Shown: positions 33,001 to 45,552 of the stretch, piece after piece
Layout of the letters: each line of letters begins with the position of its first letter
How positions within the stretch are numbered: position 1 is the stretch's first letter
Assembly (NCBI GenBank): GCA_001600495.1
Contig: BCKE01000018.1
Coordinates: 335,069-399,068 of the forward strand
Source of the DNA: Pilasporangium apinafurcum
Taxonomy: Eukaryota; Oomycota; Peronosporomycetes; Pythiales; Pythiaceae
DNA: 64,000 bases
Reading direction: 5' to 3'
Notes under the pieces: generated by a model
The model's input: only the letters and a program-made list of their open reading frames with translations
Told to the model about the DNA's origin: nothing
Databases searched by the model: none
Made by a program: the position numbers and the translations under genes

Positions 33001-36000
33001 AGTATTTTGGATGGCTAGAAGACTTGATGGAATAGCCGCTCCGACTGTCGTAGAAGATTTGACAGCATCCGTATTGGTGATTGTGACTCTGCCATTAGTC
33101 TTGTTGTGTGCGTCTATGGATGTTGATGTGGCTTCTCTGGTTTCATAAGGGGAAGATCTAGCTTGAATTTTTTGCGATGGCGTCGCACTCGCTCTATCAC
33201 CTATGGCAGTTATCGCACTGCTTTGTAATGGAGCACGCTTTCCTCGACGTTGCAGTGCTTGAAGATTTACTGTAACTCCTGGAGCTTGTTTCTCGAGCTG
33301 TTGTGCATTATCGACGAATTTTTCTGCGCTCTCAAACTTTGTCGCGAGCCCACTAGATGTAGCTAAGTCTTCTACAGTTTCCATATAATCAACATAGGCT
33401 TTAATAACTTGTTGATTAAATTCCAGAACTGGTGTGACCATAGTAGTAATGATAGCAATGCCAAATAGTATGGTTTGATTTGATATTCCTCGCTGATACA
33501 CCGATAATAGTGATACAATCTCCACAATAGAACTTCCCCACTTCAAAAACGTGCTGAAAAATCTTGTTTCAGATAAATACGTCACATCTTCTTCTCTCGA
33601 AAAGGCAAATACAGGATGGAATCGCCAAACAGGGTTTTTTTCACGTTCAGATTCAGGTGTATCTGACTGTAAAAACTGATTATTGATGAAGTAGCTGAAC
33701 ATTGGTCCTCGATTTAAAACTTCAGCTAGATATGCTAGCACCATTGTGTTTGGCACGCAAAGCCAAAAGAGACTAATGATTTTTCCATGCAATGTCATCA
33801 TCTGTAGCTGCTTGATCTCACCACTCGGTTCCATTATATAGCAGTCATTGGCACGTTCTTCTATGTTAAATTCTTTCCACTGGCTTTCTCCCCAGAGTCC
33901 CAATGTTACCATGACAACATTTATCAGCGGCACCACGATTTTGTCCCTTATATATTGCATTTTCCATGACATGTTGAAGCGAATACAAAAGTAATCGAAG
34001 AATTTCCATCTCGAAGTAGGTCGGATTAGTGGATTTCGGTACATATAAGCACCGCGTTGGCGCCATCCAAGCAACACACCAAGTGATCGCCCCATCGACT
34101 TCAACATCAGGACCACATAAATATGAATGAATATGCCCAACAGCTTTAACAGTCCATATCTCTTCAATAAATCTCGGAATGGAAATTCCATGTAATCATT
34201 ATAATGGCGTTGAAACATCCCATCGCGGGAGGATCGTCGAGAGCAACACATTATATTGCATTCCACCAAGTCCGCATTGCTGTGAATTGCAGCTTTGATA
34301 TCATTACGGTTAAAACTGTGAGCCTTCTGCTCCAATATTTTTTTATCTTCCAACTCAGAAAGTGGCACCCAGCTGTACACATCCAACAGCAGTAGTGGCA
34401 GGCAAATGAATAAGAACACGATGATCAAAATCAAGGCGACAATTCCAAATCCGAAGTTGACGGATTCGGTACCAGAACAACGATCATTTGGTAAGTCCTT
34501 CAGTTTCAGCATCATCAAGGACCAAGATGGGTTGGATGGGTCCAATTTGCTGTATATCCATGACCATTGATCGGATATGAACAAAACACACGATTTAATC
34601 AACAGGTAGAGCGGAATCACAAGCAGTGCACCAAACTGCTCTAATAAACCCTGCAAAGTTTTTCCTGGCTGGAAATGGAGGTATGTATGGATTTTCTGGA
34701 CCTTTAGCAGGAGATCTTCTTGCACGACAACGTAAACGATAAAAGTTGCTCCTAGCACCAATGCGAGTAAGTACCAAAGGGCAAATCCAGACATGCAATC
34801 ACTAGTTATGTCGAAAACATCAAAGTTCAAAGTCCATTTTCCGTTGAAAAAACTTCTGATCATCTGAATAAAATCTTCGAATGGTCCAAGGTAGATTGCG
34901 AGCTTGTCTCGGAAATTAACTTTGAGGATGTCAAAGTCATAGTGGGAGATTTTGAAGCTTTCAGCAAGCACAGAAAAGTTAAAAGACAAACTGATGATAG
35001 CCAGTAAATACTTGATGACACCAATTACTGCATGGCCAAAAACTTTAAAAGCAAGCTTCCCTCGGTTCGAAGTCGCTGTTTTCACTATGAGCCGTCCAAC
35101 AAATAATGCAATTTGAACAGGGGAGTATGAAAAAAGCGCAGGTTTCACATAAAACGGTCCATAGCGGCAAAGCTCCCCTGCCAGCTGATCCACTTTCGCA
35201 GTGCCTACAAGGTCGCCCGAGCGTCGGATGTACTTTGCCACGTACAAACCTCCATTGTGGAAACGGCGTCCAAGAGTAATTTTGCTTTCACCTACAACGT
35301 CATTGATTTTTTCATTGTTATGTAGCACTCCTGACGATCGGCGCACTGTTGAATTTGCCAAAACGGGAATTTCAAGTCCAATCATCATTTTCATATCCAC
35401 TTTTGCTATCATCGCATGTTTATTCCCTCGTGGAGCGGATTTTAAGCCTAATTGGGCTTTTCGTGATCCAATCTCATCTAAGAGCTCGCGAATGATAAAT
35501 GGAAAGCATTTTTTTGTATTCCTGGAAGCAGTGTTAAATGCTTTCATGCACTCTTCCCAGACGAAGGATCCATCCGTCGCACCGGTAATTGACTTGTAAG
35601 CATCGCTTTTATTCTTTGGCCCAGTGCCTCCACAGATTAAATATGGTTTGATCCATCGATAAATCATTTTGAATATGCCAGTAAGCGACATATTAAAATT
35701 AAAGAACTGCTCCACTTCCAGCAATTCACGCTCCATAGTCGCTCTGATAAATTCTACTTGCCGTGGATCATTCACCTGTAATTTCCCGAGTATAGTAGAG
35801 CGTAGAAAGTCTGATACCCGGACAACTTCGGCTGGGAGGATAACGATTCGGTCTTGTGGTGACGGAGATCCACCACGAAAACGGTAGGAAAATACAACCG
35901 TATCATTGGTAGAAATAACAGTGTGCGAACGTGCAATGCCTGATCGAGGAGCGATTGTTGGTTTTGATAGAGTCGATCCTGTGACAGGGTCAACTCCAAC

Positions 36001-39000
36001 ATTAACATTATTTCCACGCTCGTGGATTGACTCGAGGATCTGTTTCAACTTTGCAATGTGTTCAGCTGTTTTTTCGTGTTTCTTGTATCTCTTTTTCTCA
36101 TATTCAGCTTCTGCAGCCCTGATGTCGTACCGAATTACTTCCAATTCTTGCTCTAGCTCAATTTCTCTTTCATGTTGCTCGTCATAATCTTCATGAATAT
36201 TCCAAGCATTAAAGGCTTGAATGCGATCTTGTTCGCTAAACACTTGGAGTGATGCACTCAATGATTTCACATCGATCAAAGGAGTTGTTCCAAATGAAGT
36301 GTGAACGCTGTTCACACCAGGAAGCACAATCAGTGACTGTGTCTGCCCCAGAACAGTACGAAAGTTGTTTCCTTTATCGTCTTTCTCATTTCGAAGCAAG
36401 TATAACTTGTACGTCCCCGGTGGTAGGCTTAGATCAACTGATGAAGGAAAATGAAGAATTCCAGATCTCTTGGATGATGTAGATGATGGTAGATTAGTAT
36501 TAACAATTTGGTCATCCGTTGCTGAATACATTTTCTTGAGAATATCTGGAACCCACCAATCACACGCTTCGGTGTCTTCGTTGTTTGAGAAGTTATCGGC
36601 ATTGGCTTCAACAGATTGCTTGGGATGACTCGACTCAGTTTTTACCGAATTCCACAACAACAGAAAATACGGCATGCTGAGCTTATACTGGTCACCTTCT
36701 CTGACCACACATATACGATCACCCTTCTTTAACATATCCGACTCCCAGTTCAATTCCAGATGAGTGTCTGAAGGATATTCCAGCGCAATTTCATCATGTT
36801 TTTTTGTATCGGTAGATCCTGAGAAATCGTTTCTTGCTTGTGATATGGTCAAAGATCGGAGTGTCTGTGCTGGATTCTCACATTGCAAAGATTCGCACTT
36901 GTATTGGAAGTGAAGAAGTAGAACACCAACATCTGCATGGTGCTCGGTAGTGAACGTCGCCAAATCTTCAGTATGTTCGTTATCACTGTGGAGGACTCGC
37001 AAAAGTTCCGCCAGATCAAAAAATGCTTGACCAATAAATTTGACTCTATTGCTTTCAGACGTTTTCTTCTTAGGGTCATTTGCCTTTAGTTTATTACTCT
37101 CCTTGCTAGAGCCTCTCACTTCGTTTGTCGTACGGTCTGTGTCGATCTCCACGTTGTTGTCTCCAGCATTCTCTGTTTCTCGTTGAGTAACCGCATTTAA
37201 TTCCTCTTCTATCGAAGTGAGAGACGCTCGCTGTTTCTGCACTTCTACGTAAAAGTCTGCAAGGTCTTGCCTCTTTTGTTTAAGCTTTGACATAGCCATC
37301 CACACGCGACTGTCGTTCACTGTGTCGATTCCCATAGCGTGCCCCTCTGCAATCACATAACGCAAATGTTCATTCTGTTGTTCAACCAAGTCTTGCAAAA
37401 TGCTGTATGTAGACTCTGCTTTCTTCAACCCTTCCTGCGCAAAACGAAGATTGAGTTCCAATCTACTTTTAGCGGATCCAATGCGCTTGAATAATTTGCA
37501 TACTACAAGCAATTGCTTTGAATCATCTTCTGGTAAATCCACATACAATCGAAACTTATCGTCAGGGAACCGAACAATGGTATCAGGGGATGGATCACGT
37601 AATAATAAACTTGAGAATATTCGCCCATCGAATGCTTTGTTTTCTGCCGGAATCAGTTGTTTCTCCAATGCCTTAATACTCGCCAATCCTGTTTCATACT
37701 CGGGAGTGCGCGGTTTACAGGCTTTCAGCTGCTGTTCAAGCTCATGTAGACGTCGCATTATCATTTGTGCATCCATTCTCTGCTCATTCCACATTTCTTG
37801 ATCAGAAACAACGTAATCCTCTTTGACATTTCGTTCTCCAAACAATATAGAACATGGCCGCTGCTTCTTTGGTTTTGGTAATTTGTCCTGAAGGCCCTGG
37901 ATATCAGTAATTTCAAACATAGCATACAGTTCTTCGGCTTCATCGCCCTTGTTAAAGGACGAATGCTTCTGAATTAAGCGGTCTGCCAATTCGGTAATGC
38001 CACGAACTTGCATGTGAAGAAATCCGTTGCTGCGCGATCTTTTTTTTGCAGCAAAGCTACTTGTAAACTGAAATGTTGTTGACACTCGCTCTTCGATTTT
38101 CTCCAACTTACTAAATTCGAGACCTTTTGCTAGCAAATCTTGAAATAGTTCTTCTGTGCTTGCTGTATCTGCGAGGACTTGAGCAGCAATGTCCTTGACA
38201 TTCACTTTTTCCGGAGCAACGTTAAGCACCGCTTCTTTACTTATTTCAAATTCCTTCCCACGACGCTCCGGTAGGAGTTTAAATGTCTCAATCCGATAAT
38301 AATCGGCAAGGGAATCGCGAGAACCCAACATACTGCCAGCGTAGATTTCGAGAAAGTCAGCCAATGTTAGACCGCTTGTGTCGTCACGTCCAACACTTTC
38401 ACATATTTCCGACCATAACTCATTTGTTAACTTCGGTTTAGTAATTTTTGCCGCCGAAAGTAGCTCCGCCAATTTCTCCTTTTTCATCTTCTTCTTCACA
38501 CTGTATGCATCGAATAACTTCCTTGAATAGTAAATCTTTGTCCAAAGGTTCGCAGCATTGTCGTCAAACTTGCACAAAGGATTCCCACCGCATACAATTT
38601 GAGTAAATCCATCGCGATCCCAACCTGGTAGATTCTGCTCACGGAGTGCGGTAAGGGCTTTTGATTTCATATTGGGTGAAAGCCCTACAATGTTCTCCAG
38701 TTTGTCAATCGTTTCACATAATATCCAATCCCTTTCATCTTCATCTTGAAAAATTTTACCAATTTCAGTGAAGAGTTTTTCTGCAGTGTGCAGGCGTACA
38801 TATACATCCTTCGCGCTGTGGCTACTCAATCCAACTACATCATACCAGCAACAAGCGAACTGGCGACGAGAAAGACCAATCAAGGGCTTAGCACCAAGAG
38901 ATCGACACAAAGAATTCCAATCCAACGGGTTCATCTGCTTGTCATCTCCACACACGATTCTAATCAATTTGTTCAAATCCATAAGCGTTAAATACTCAGA

Positions 39001-41652
39001 ATCTTTCTCTTTACACATTTCAAAAAGCAAACTTGTATACTCCAGCACTTCCCATAACAGTGAAGGGCTAGTCTTAAAACGCTTGAGAGTGTCAGAAATC
39101 TTGGAAACCTCAATACCTTGATGCCCAACCAAAAATGAATGCCAATGCTCGTGCAACTCAAATTCAAGTTCAGGAGAAATTACATCTTCTCCATGATGCA
39201 TACTAATTATTTCACTCGGTCCAGCGCATCTCACATTGTTTATTTTGCTTCCTGCCTTCGTTGGGCACGATATGCCCTGGATTTCAAGGACAATTGGAAT
39301 TGTTTCAGCAACCATGCAGTCATCCAGAAACATATGCACAGAATGTTGCTGGGAATCCCAGAAAGTTTCACGAATTTTTATTCCATCTGGCTCAAGAACG
39401 TGGCATTGCAAGGGACCATTTATAAACCACTTTGCATTCGGCATCTTAATAGTAATTGACGTTCCCGCACGTAATGTTGTCAAGGGATGAAAGGTAAAGA
39501 TTGTTCGACCGTTCTCGTGGAAGAAATATGAATTGAGCCTCAGGAATTGGAGACGATATGGTCGGCCACTTTTATGGCACGCAGCTAGCTGCTTTCGAAC
39601 ATTCTTAATGTGAATTTCGGCATCTCGTTCGTTCAGTGCAAATGGTTTAATGCAATTTAACTCATTAAGAGAGTTCTCCCCATTGTCGCCTAAAGAGATG
39701 ATGGACGACAGGATGTCATGCTCTCTCACATCAAGACTGTCTGCAGGTGAAAGTTTCGTTACTTTCTTGACAACGGCACATTGGCCAAAGAAATCGCTCT
39801 CCAGCATTATTCCAGGATCTCCAGCGTGGAAGTCTTTGCCCAATGGCTTCAATGACTGATCAAAGTATTCGTCAGAACGGCGTTTCCGCTCACGGATGGG
39901 ATTTTTTTGTAATGAGTGGCTGCGGTAGTTCCAGTCATCGTACAAAGTGACAAAACACACGGACTTGGTTATATCCCCCTCCGGTCTGATAAGTCCATGT
40001 GAAACCTCGCATGGACCGAAAACCATCTCACTGCCACAATCCAATCCAAGAATGTTCATCACCAAGGTGGAGTTTCCTGCAATGGCTGTTTCTCCATGTA
40101 ACGAGATTTCAACTGCAGTGATGTCACTTTTCCACATAATAGTTGCATGCTTGAAATCAGGATACGTTTCTTCTATATCAAATTGGACTTTAAGGCTACT
40201 CTCTGCACCAGTTGGTGGCTTCCACGACAATCCAGAAGGAAGCTCAACTACGATGTTCGCGTCAGGAGGAATTTGCTCAATGATGTGCAAACACAAATGT
40301 AATCCACTGCCTTCGTCTGGATCGAACTGAAAATAGGATTCTTGACGATGAAACACAATTTTGCGAACTTTGTCACCGTCAAGCAAAGCTATTCCTCTCG
40401 CAAGTCGCTGTTGTTCCTCTTCCTTGCTTGTAGCCTGGGTATCAAAAATAAGATTTACATCATTCACCGCAGCAACAATATCATGCACTTGGATGATGGG
40501 ATGAAGCGCAGCTTGACCAGTAATCTCCGCAACAGTTAAGCAGTGGCCACGAAAATCAGACTGCAAGCCAAGTCCTACCTCTCCATGTTCCGCAAACATA
40601 ATTTCATATGATAACACTTGATTGCGCGTGTTTCGAACCATCACATGTGGTTGTTCATGTCCATGACCATCAGAATTTTCACCGCTATCACCATCCGCTA
40701 ACGAATCTTTGCGCTGGCGATGCTGTTTTCGGTAATTGTACGTGGTTTGGATATTTTGTAATAGCTGAATCCACACCTCATCGTCCACGCTTTCGCGTTG
40801 GACTCGAAGCAAATTTGTGAACGCCTTCCTGGACACGGTTTCTTCATCCTGGTCCTTTATTGTAGCAACAACGTTCTGGTTTGCCAATACCGCATACACA
40901 ACCGCTGCCGGATCCGAATGGGGTGCAAAGACTTGCTTATTCTTAATGCTATGAGAGAACAGCTCAGTAAATTGCATCCAGTTTAGATACGCTTGAGATT
41001 CTGATACTTTAATCTTCTGACAAAGTTCTTTCCACTCATCCACTCCATACAATATATCGGCACAGCAAGCTCGCTGAATTTTTTGCAATTCCTCCAGCCC
41101 GATCACTTTTCCTAATCCGGGTGAGTCGCTACTTTCTGAGCCGAAACGATCAACCAAAATCTGGGCGAAATGAATGAATTCCTCCGACTTCATCACTTCT
41201 CGAACAATTCCTTGCACGTTTTCGCTGCCGAAAAACGGAGGAGGACCAAAAAGTGCTTTGAAGTCTTTCTTCATCACACGATCATCACCATCATTGGCGC
41301 CCAGTTCTTTTAATGCGCGCTTCCACTTTTGGTCTGTTACTTGTGCTTTGCCCAGACACTTGCGAAGAACATTGAACTCAGCCAATGTCATTGTTTCCTC
41401 AGCACTTTCATTACTTGCATCCGGTGTTTTCTTCTCTGCAGGTTTTTGAAACCATGCAAATAGTCTTTGAACGGCTTCGCTTGGAGTAATATCTTCGTAG
41501 AATGGGAGTGTGGTAGTCGCAAAGGAGTCGTCGTTCATTGCGCGTCGTGGGCTCAGTCGTGCCATTTGTCTCTGAAGTTCCTTTCGATCATTCTCGTCGT
41601 CAAAGATGTGTTCGTTCACATCCAGCTCCAAATCTTCACTCGTTACTTCCAT
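30071..41652 (-). CDS. Giant multi-domain membrane protein with beta-sandwich (SKICH-like) repeats
   Basis: Two exons: 32185-41652 (3,156 codons) and 30071-32098 (675 residues) join in phase 0 across an 86-nt intron (GTAAAA...GTAG), giving about 3,831 residues. The 3' exon has no in-frame ATG in its upstream 200 nt, so a separate gene there is unlikely. Features in order: acidic helical N-terminus with EF-hand-like loops (GANDGDDRVMKKDF); two beta-rich modules; coiled-coil stretches around 1,400-1,560 and 1,800-1,850; a block of about nine hydrophobic spans at residues ~2,180-2,745; a coiled linker; then modules with the pattern ITISWQI...DAIGMFPARAP and LNLSWIIY...NCIGFYKVEGS that resemble SKICH-type sandwiches; an acidic tail. 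I do not recognise the family. Mechanosensory, channel or contact-site roles are only speculation. Confidence 0.8.
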
Positions 41653-42099
41653 TATGGCTTTTGTTTAACTACACCGTCTACACCCACACACTAACACACG
41701 AGACGCTTCAATGCTAATTGCAAAAAGCTAACTTGTTGTTTTTTGTTCTGGCGCAGTGAAACACAAAATGGTGTGAACAGCCCTACAGGACGGACGTGAA
41801 ACTACTTGTGGCTCTCCCCCTCCCCCCCTTCCTCGCACAGAAACCAATTGACGCGTTAACCCATTCTGCTTGACTGTCGTTTCGGCTGTGTACCCATAAC
41901 GATAAAGGTTTCCGTTTTTCTCTTAGGAAACGACTGTTGCCGCAATGAACCATGCTTTCGATTTTATATGCATCTGCGATTGTGTTTGCCCTCTTCCTTG
42001 CTCTCTCTCTCTTTCTCTCGTTCTTCGCACGAAGAAGATCATCGACGTGGGAAATCATATGTATGGCCATTCGGATTGATGGTGATGGCACGTAAAGAG
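41653..42099. other. Promoter-side intergenic region of the giant gene
   Basis: Upstream of the giant gene start. It contains C-rich and CT-rich tracts (a CCCCCTCC run near 41818 and a CTCTCTCTCT run near 42001). No coding feature supported. Confidence 0.45.
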
Positions 42100-42425
42100 C
42101 AGATCTTGTGAATTATGGTTACCGTCTAAGATCGATTTGGGTACGACCTCCTCGCACAAGCAAGACATGATACCAGAAAGTGTTCACTGTAAGTTCGTCC
42201 TTGATAGACATGTCACGCTGTCCGGAACATCTTTCTCAATAATGACCACTTATTCATCGAGTCCAGGTGTCGAAGATGGTTACTCTGCAGTCGTCTAGTC
42301 TTATTTAATCAAATCGAATCCGAAAGAAAAAAAGCAGGAGCTCCTCCCCGAATTATCAGTACTTTGATACCTATTGGTAATGCATATGATCTCTTGAGGC
42401 GAGGTGTGAAACTTCAACAAGAGTG
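42100..42425 (+). pseudogene. Fanzor/TnpB-like 3' fragment (copy 3)
   Basis: This stretch is homologous in inverted orientation to 27205-27510. On the plus strand it encodes KFVLDRHVTLSGTSF, matching the RuvC-III end of copy 2 including the same D-to-H change, followed by the shared downstream sequence with GGAGCTCC and a CAGTACTTTGATACCTATTGG block. Similarity ends abruptly near 42422 after ACTTCAACA, as it does at 27205. Only the last part of the gene and the element 3' end remain. Confidence 0.75.
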
Positions 42426-43260
42426 ATGGTCATGGATTTTGAGTTGTGTCTTTGATAACGTCGATATGTAGCGGTTAAGGATATGGATGCGTTCTAACTT
42501 CAAATACAGCTGGTGTTTCGTGTTTGAAGCCACGCGCCTACATCCCTGTCGATGACACAGCAGCAGCTGCTCATGAGTCGTCCTCACCTCACATTGGCTA
42601 CGCTTGACTACCAGCCCATTGAATGGTAAATGAATGCTATAGATACCCCGAAGATTCACCCAAAGTAATCAAAAAATTTCCTCACATCCATACTGTAGAA
42701 TATGAATAATTCATGTAATACAAAGATTCCAGCCATCGCCATCCCTGTACGTTCTATTGGAGAGCCCATTTCTGCAAGGTAATCGTGGTTGTACAATACA
42801 GTCAGCAAGTGTGACAGGAGCCTTCCGACGCCAGCCCATGGTGAACAAAAACGCAACAATCTATTCGAAAAACAAGAAGTCCATTAAGGTTTTATGGGTT
42901 TGTTTGAATAAAACCTCGGGGAAATGAGTGGCTCTCACTCGCCTTTCCTTCCTAACAAAGGCAGCAACCAAGTCAGACATGTTGCGTAGTCAGGGGGAAT
43001 CATAAAACCTCATTATATCCTATTTAAGGTTTTTCAATCCATATTTGATGGGCGGGGGAAAACCAGATGGGGAGGTATAGAACCAGGTGGAAAAAAGATT
43101 CTCTTGGTTTTTGTATGAAAATAGATCTTGGTGGATCTGTGGTGGAAAAAAAAAAATCACATATGCGGCAGTTGGGGGGAGATATTGGCACCCGCCATTC
43201 TGGAATTTGCTTCATCGCGCGTGCGTCGTCGGGTTGGGTCCTTCTTCTGGAATAGAAAAA
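42426..43260. other. Intergenic region upstream of the H+-PPase gene
   Basis: Two adjacent minus-strand open stretches (about 42414-42659 and 42656-42859) include YSMDVRKFFDYF but match no family I know. An AAAACCTC / AGGTTTT motif pair (42885-43030) and an A-run at 43146-43156 occur. The promoter of the strongly codon-biased pyrophosphatase gene should lie here. Confidence 0.45.
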
Positions 43261-45552
43261 ATGGTGAGCGCAGGCGAAGCCTACGCTTTCGTTGTGTCTG
43301 CAGGCATCTTTGGTATTCTCTTTGCCTCGTACTTGTTTTGGGAAGTATCCAAAGTCAAGGTCACTCGTCGTGGTGATGGCTATGCACTTTTGTCGAATGA
43401 AATGCGTCACCGCACCGCTGATCGTCTCTTCGAGATCTTCACGGCTATCCAAGATGGTGCACGTGCGTTCCTCTTGGCGGAATACACGCTCTGTTTTGCC
43501 TTTATCATTGTATTTGGCGCGGTCATTGTCGTCTTGACCTCGTATGTCAACAAGGAAGACCAGACCTTTGACTGGACTACTGGTGCCTTGACTGCCACCG
43601 CTTTTGCTGTTGGTGGTTTGACTTCCATGATCTCGGGTTACTTGGGTATGATGGTCGCTGTCTACTCGAATGCTCGTACCACTGTCTCCGCCATGAAGGA
43701 AGGCTCCCGCGGCTGGGTTGAATCTTTCAACACGGCCTTCCGCGCTGGTGGTGTCATGGGCTTCGGTCTCACCTCGCTTGCCTTGTTGGTGCTGTTCGCT
43801 TTGATCAAGGCTTTTGAACTTCAATACCCATTGGACACGAACGCTAAGCAATTGTTCGAAGCCATTGCCGGCTACGGTCTTGGTGGTTCGTCCATTGCTA
43901 TGTTTGGCCGTGTTGGTGGTGGTATCTACACTAAGGCTGCTGATGTCGGTGCTGATCTTGCTGGTAAGGTCGTTGAAAACATCCCAGAAGATGATCCACG
44001 TAACCCTGCTACCATTGCTGACAATGTCGGTGACAATGTCGGTGATGTCGCCGGTATGGGCTCGGATCTTTTTGGTTCGTTGGCTGAAGCCACCTGTGCT
44101 ACCCTTGTGATTTCCACCCAGAGCCCTGAAATCATTGATGCTGGCTGGCCTGCTGTTCTCTTCCCCTTGGTGATCACTGCCACTGGTATCTTTGTGTCGG
44201 CTGGTACCAGCTTCCTCGCTACCCATGTGTGGCCTGTCAAGGCTGAAAAGGACGTGGAAAAGGTGTTGAAGGTGCAAATTTTTGCTTCCACTGCCTTGAT
44301 GACGGCTTTGATCATCCCAGTTGCTTTGTGGTTGTTGCCTTCCCGTTTCACCATTGCTGGAGTCTACTCGGTAACCCCTATTCGTGCTTTCTACTGCGTG
44401 GCTGTTGGTCTGTGGGGTGGCTGCATTGTTGGCTTCGTCACTGAATACTTCACCTCGCACAGCTACCACCCAGTCCGTGAAGTGGCTCAATCGTGCGAAA
44501 CTGGTGCGGCTACCAACATCATCTACGGTCTTGCTCTTGGTTACAAGTCGGCAATCATTCCAATCACTGTCATTGCTATTGCTGTGTACGTGGGCTTCTC
44601 CACCGCTGGCATGTATGGTGTTGCTCTTGCTGCTCTTGGCTTCCTTGGCACGCTCGCAACTTGCCTTGCCATCGACGTCTACGGCCCCATTTGTGATAAC
44701 GCTGGTGGTATTGCCGAAATGTCGGAACTCCCTGCTGAAGTGCGTGACAAGACTGATGCTCTCGATGCTGCCGGTAACACCACTGCTGCTATTGGAAAGG
44801 GTTTTGCTATTGGTTCGGCCGCTCTTGTGTCGCTTGCGTTGTTCGGTGGCTTTGTTACCCGCATCAACGAAAGCAGCATCAACATCCTTTCGCCAATCAC
44901 ATTCGCCGGTTTGTTTATCGGTGCCATGCTTCCTTACTGGTTTACTGCTTTGACAATGAAGTCGGTCGGTACGGCTGCTATGGAAATGGTGAAGGAAGTC
45001 AAGCACCAATTTGCCACTATCCCTGGTCTCCTTGAAGGTCTTCCTGGCCATGGCCCTCCAGATCATGCTCGTTGCATCAAGATCTCGACCGATGCTTCAC
45101 TTCGTGAAATGATCCCACCTGGACTTCTTGTCATGCTCTCGCCCATTGTCGCCGGTACTTTTTTCGGTGTCCACGCTGTGTCTGGTCTTCTCGTCGGTGC
45201 GCTCACCTCTGGTGTGCAGCTTGCTATCTCCCAATCGAACACTGGTGGTGCTTGGGACAATGCCAAGAAGTACGTCGAAAAGGGGTGCGTGTCTGTCGAA
45301 GACAAGGAAGGCAAGCTCATCGTACAAGGCAAGGGCAGTGCGATCCACAAGGCTGCTGTCATTGGTGACACTGTGGGTGATCCGTTGAAGGATACGTCGG
45401 GTCCTGCGCTCAACATTTTGATGAAGCTGATGGCTATCATTTCGCTCGTCTTTGGCGACTTCTTCAAGAGCATCAATGATGGTCGTGGTCTGTTCAACAT
45501 CCCAACGGACGCTGTTCCCCCTACTCCCACGGTGGCTCCTCCTACCCTGTAA
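43261..45552 (+). CDS. Vacuolar-type H+-translocating pyrophosphatase, K+-dependent class
   Basis: Membrane-bound pyrophosphatase that couples PPi hydrolysis to proton pumping into vacuoles or acidocalcisomes. Intronless, 763 residues from the ATG at 43261; about 16 membrane spans, the usual family size. Core motifs: GGGIYTKAADVGADLAGKV, EDDPRNPATIADNVGDNVGD, GMGSDLFGS, and near the end SNTGGAWDNAKKYVE and GDTVGDPLKDTSGPALNIL. Alanine in GNTTAAIGKG marks the K+-dependent (type I) class. One oddity: the active-site motif normally D-x7-K-x-E reads D-VGADLAG-K-V-V-E, so valine sits at the expected glutamate and a glutamate follows one residue later. Codon use is strongly biased (GGT, GCT, GTC, AAG), as in highly expressed genes, unlike the neighbours. 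Confidence 0.97.
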   Translation: MVSAGEAYAFVVSAGIFGILFASYLFWEVSKVKVTRRGDGYALLSNEMRHRTADRLFEIFTAIQDGARAFLLAEYTLCFAFIIVFGAVIVVLTSYVNKEDQTFDWTTGALTATAFAVGGLTSMISGYLGMMVAVYSNARTTVSAMKEGSRGWVESFNTAFRAGGVMGFGLTSLALLVLFALIKAFELQYPLDTNAKQLFEAIAGYGLGGSSIAMFGRVGGGIYTKAADVGADLAGKVVENIPEDDPRNPATIADNVGDNVGDVAGMGSDLFGSLAEATCATLVISTQSPEIIDAGWPAVLFPLVITATGIFVSAGTSFLATHVWPVKAEKDVEKVLKVQIFASTALMTALIIPVALWLLPSRFTIAGVYSVTPIRAFYCVAVGLWGGCIVGFVTEYFTSHSYHPVREVAQSCETGAATNIIYGLALGYKSAIIPITVIAIAVYVGFSTAGMYGVALAALGFLGTLATCLAIDVYGPICDNAGGIAEMSELPAEVRDKTDALDAAGNTTAAIGKGFAIGSAALVSLALFGGFVTRINESSINILSPITFAGLFIGAMLPYWFTALTMKSVGTAAMEMVKEVKHQFATIPGLLEGLPGHGPPDHARCIKISTDASLREMIPPGLLVMLSPIVAGTFFGVHAVSGLLVGALTSGVQLAISQSNTGGAWDNAKKYVEKGCVSVEDKEGKLIVQGKGSAIHKAAVIGDTVGDPLKDTSGPALNILMKLMAIISLVFGDFFKSINDGRGLFNIPTDAVPPTPTVAPPTL

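Noticed and set aside
43024-45066. 680-codon open frame antisense to the H+-PPase gene
   Set aside because: It is a by-product of the strong codon bias of the sense gene. The translation is low-complexity in polar residues and has no domain, signal or splice support.
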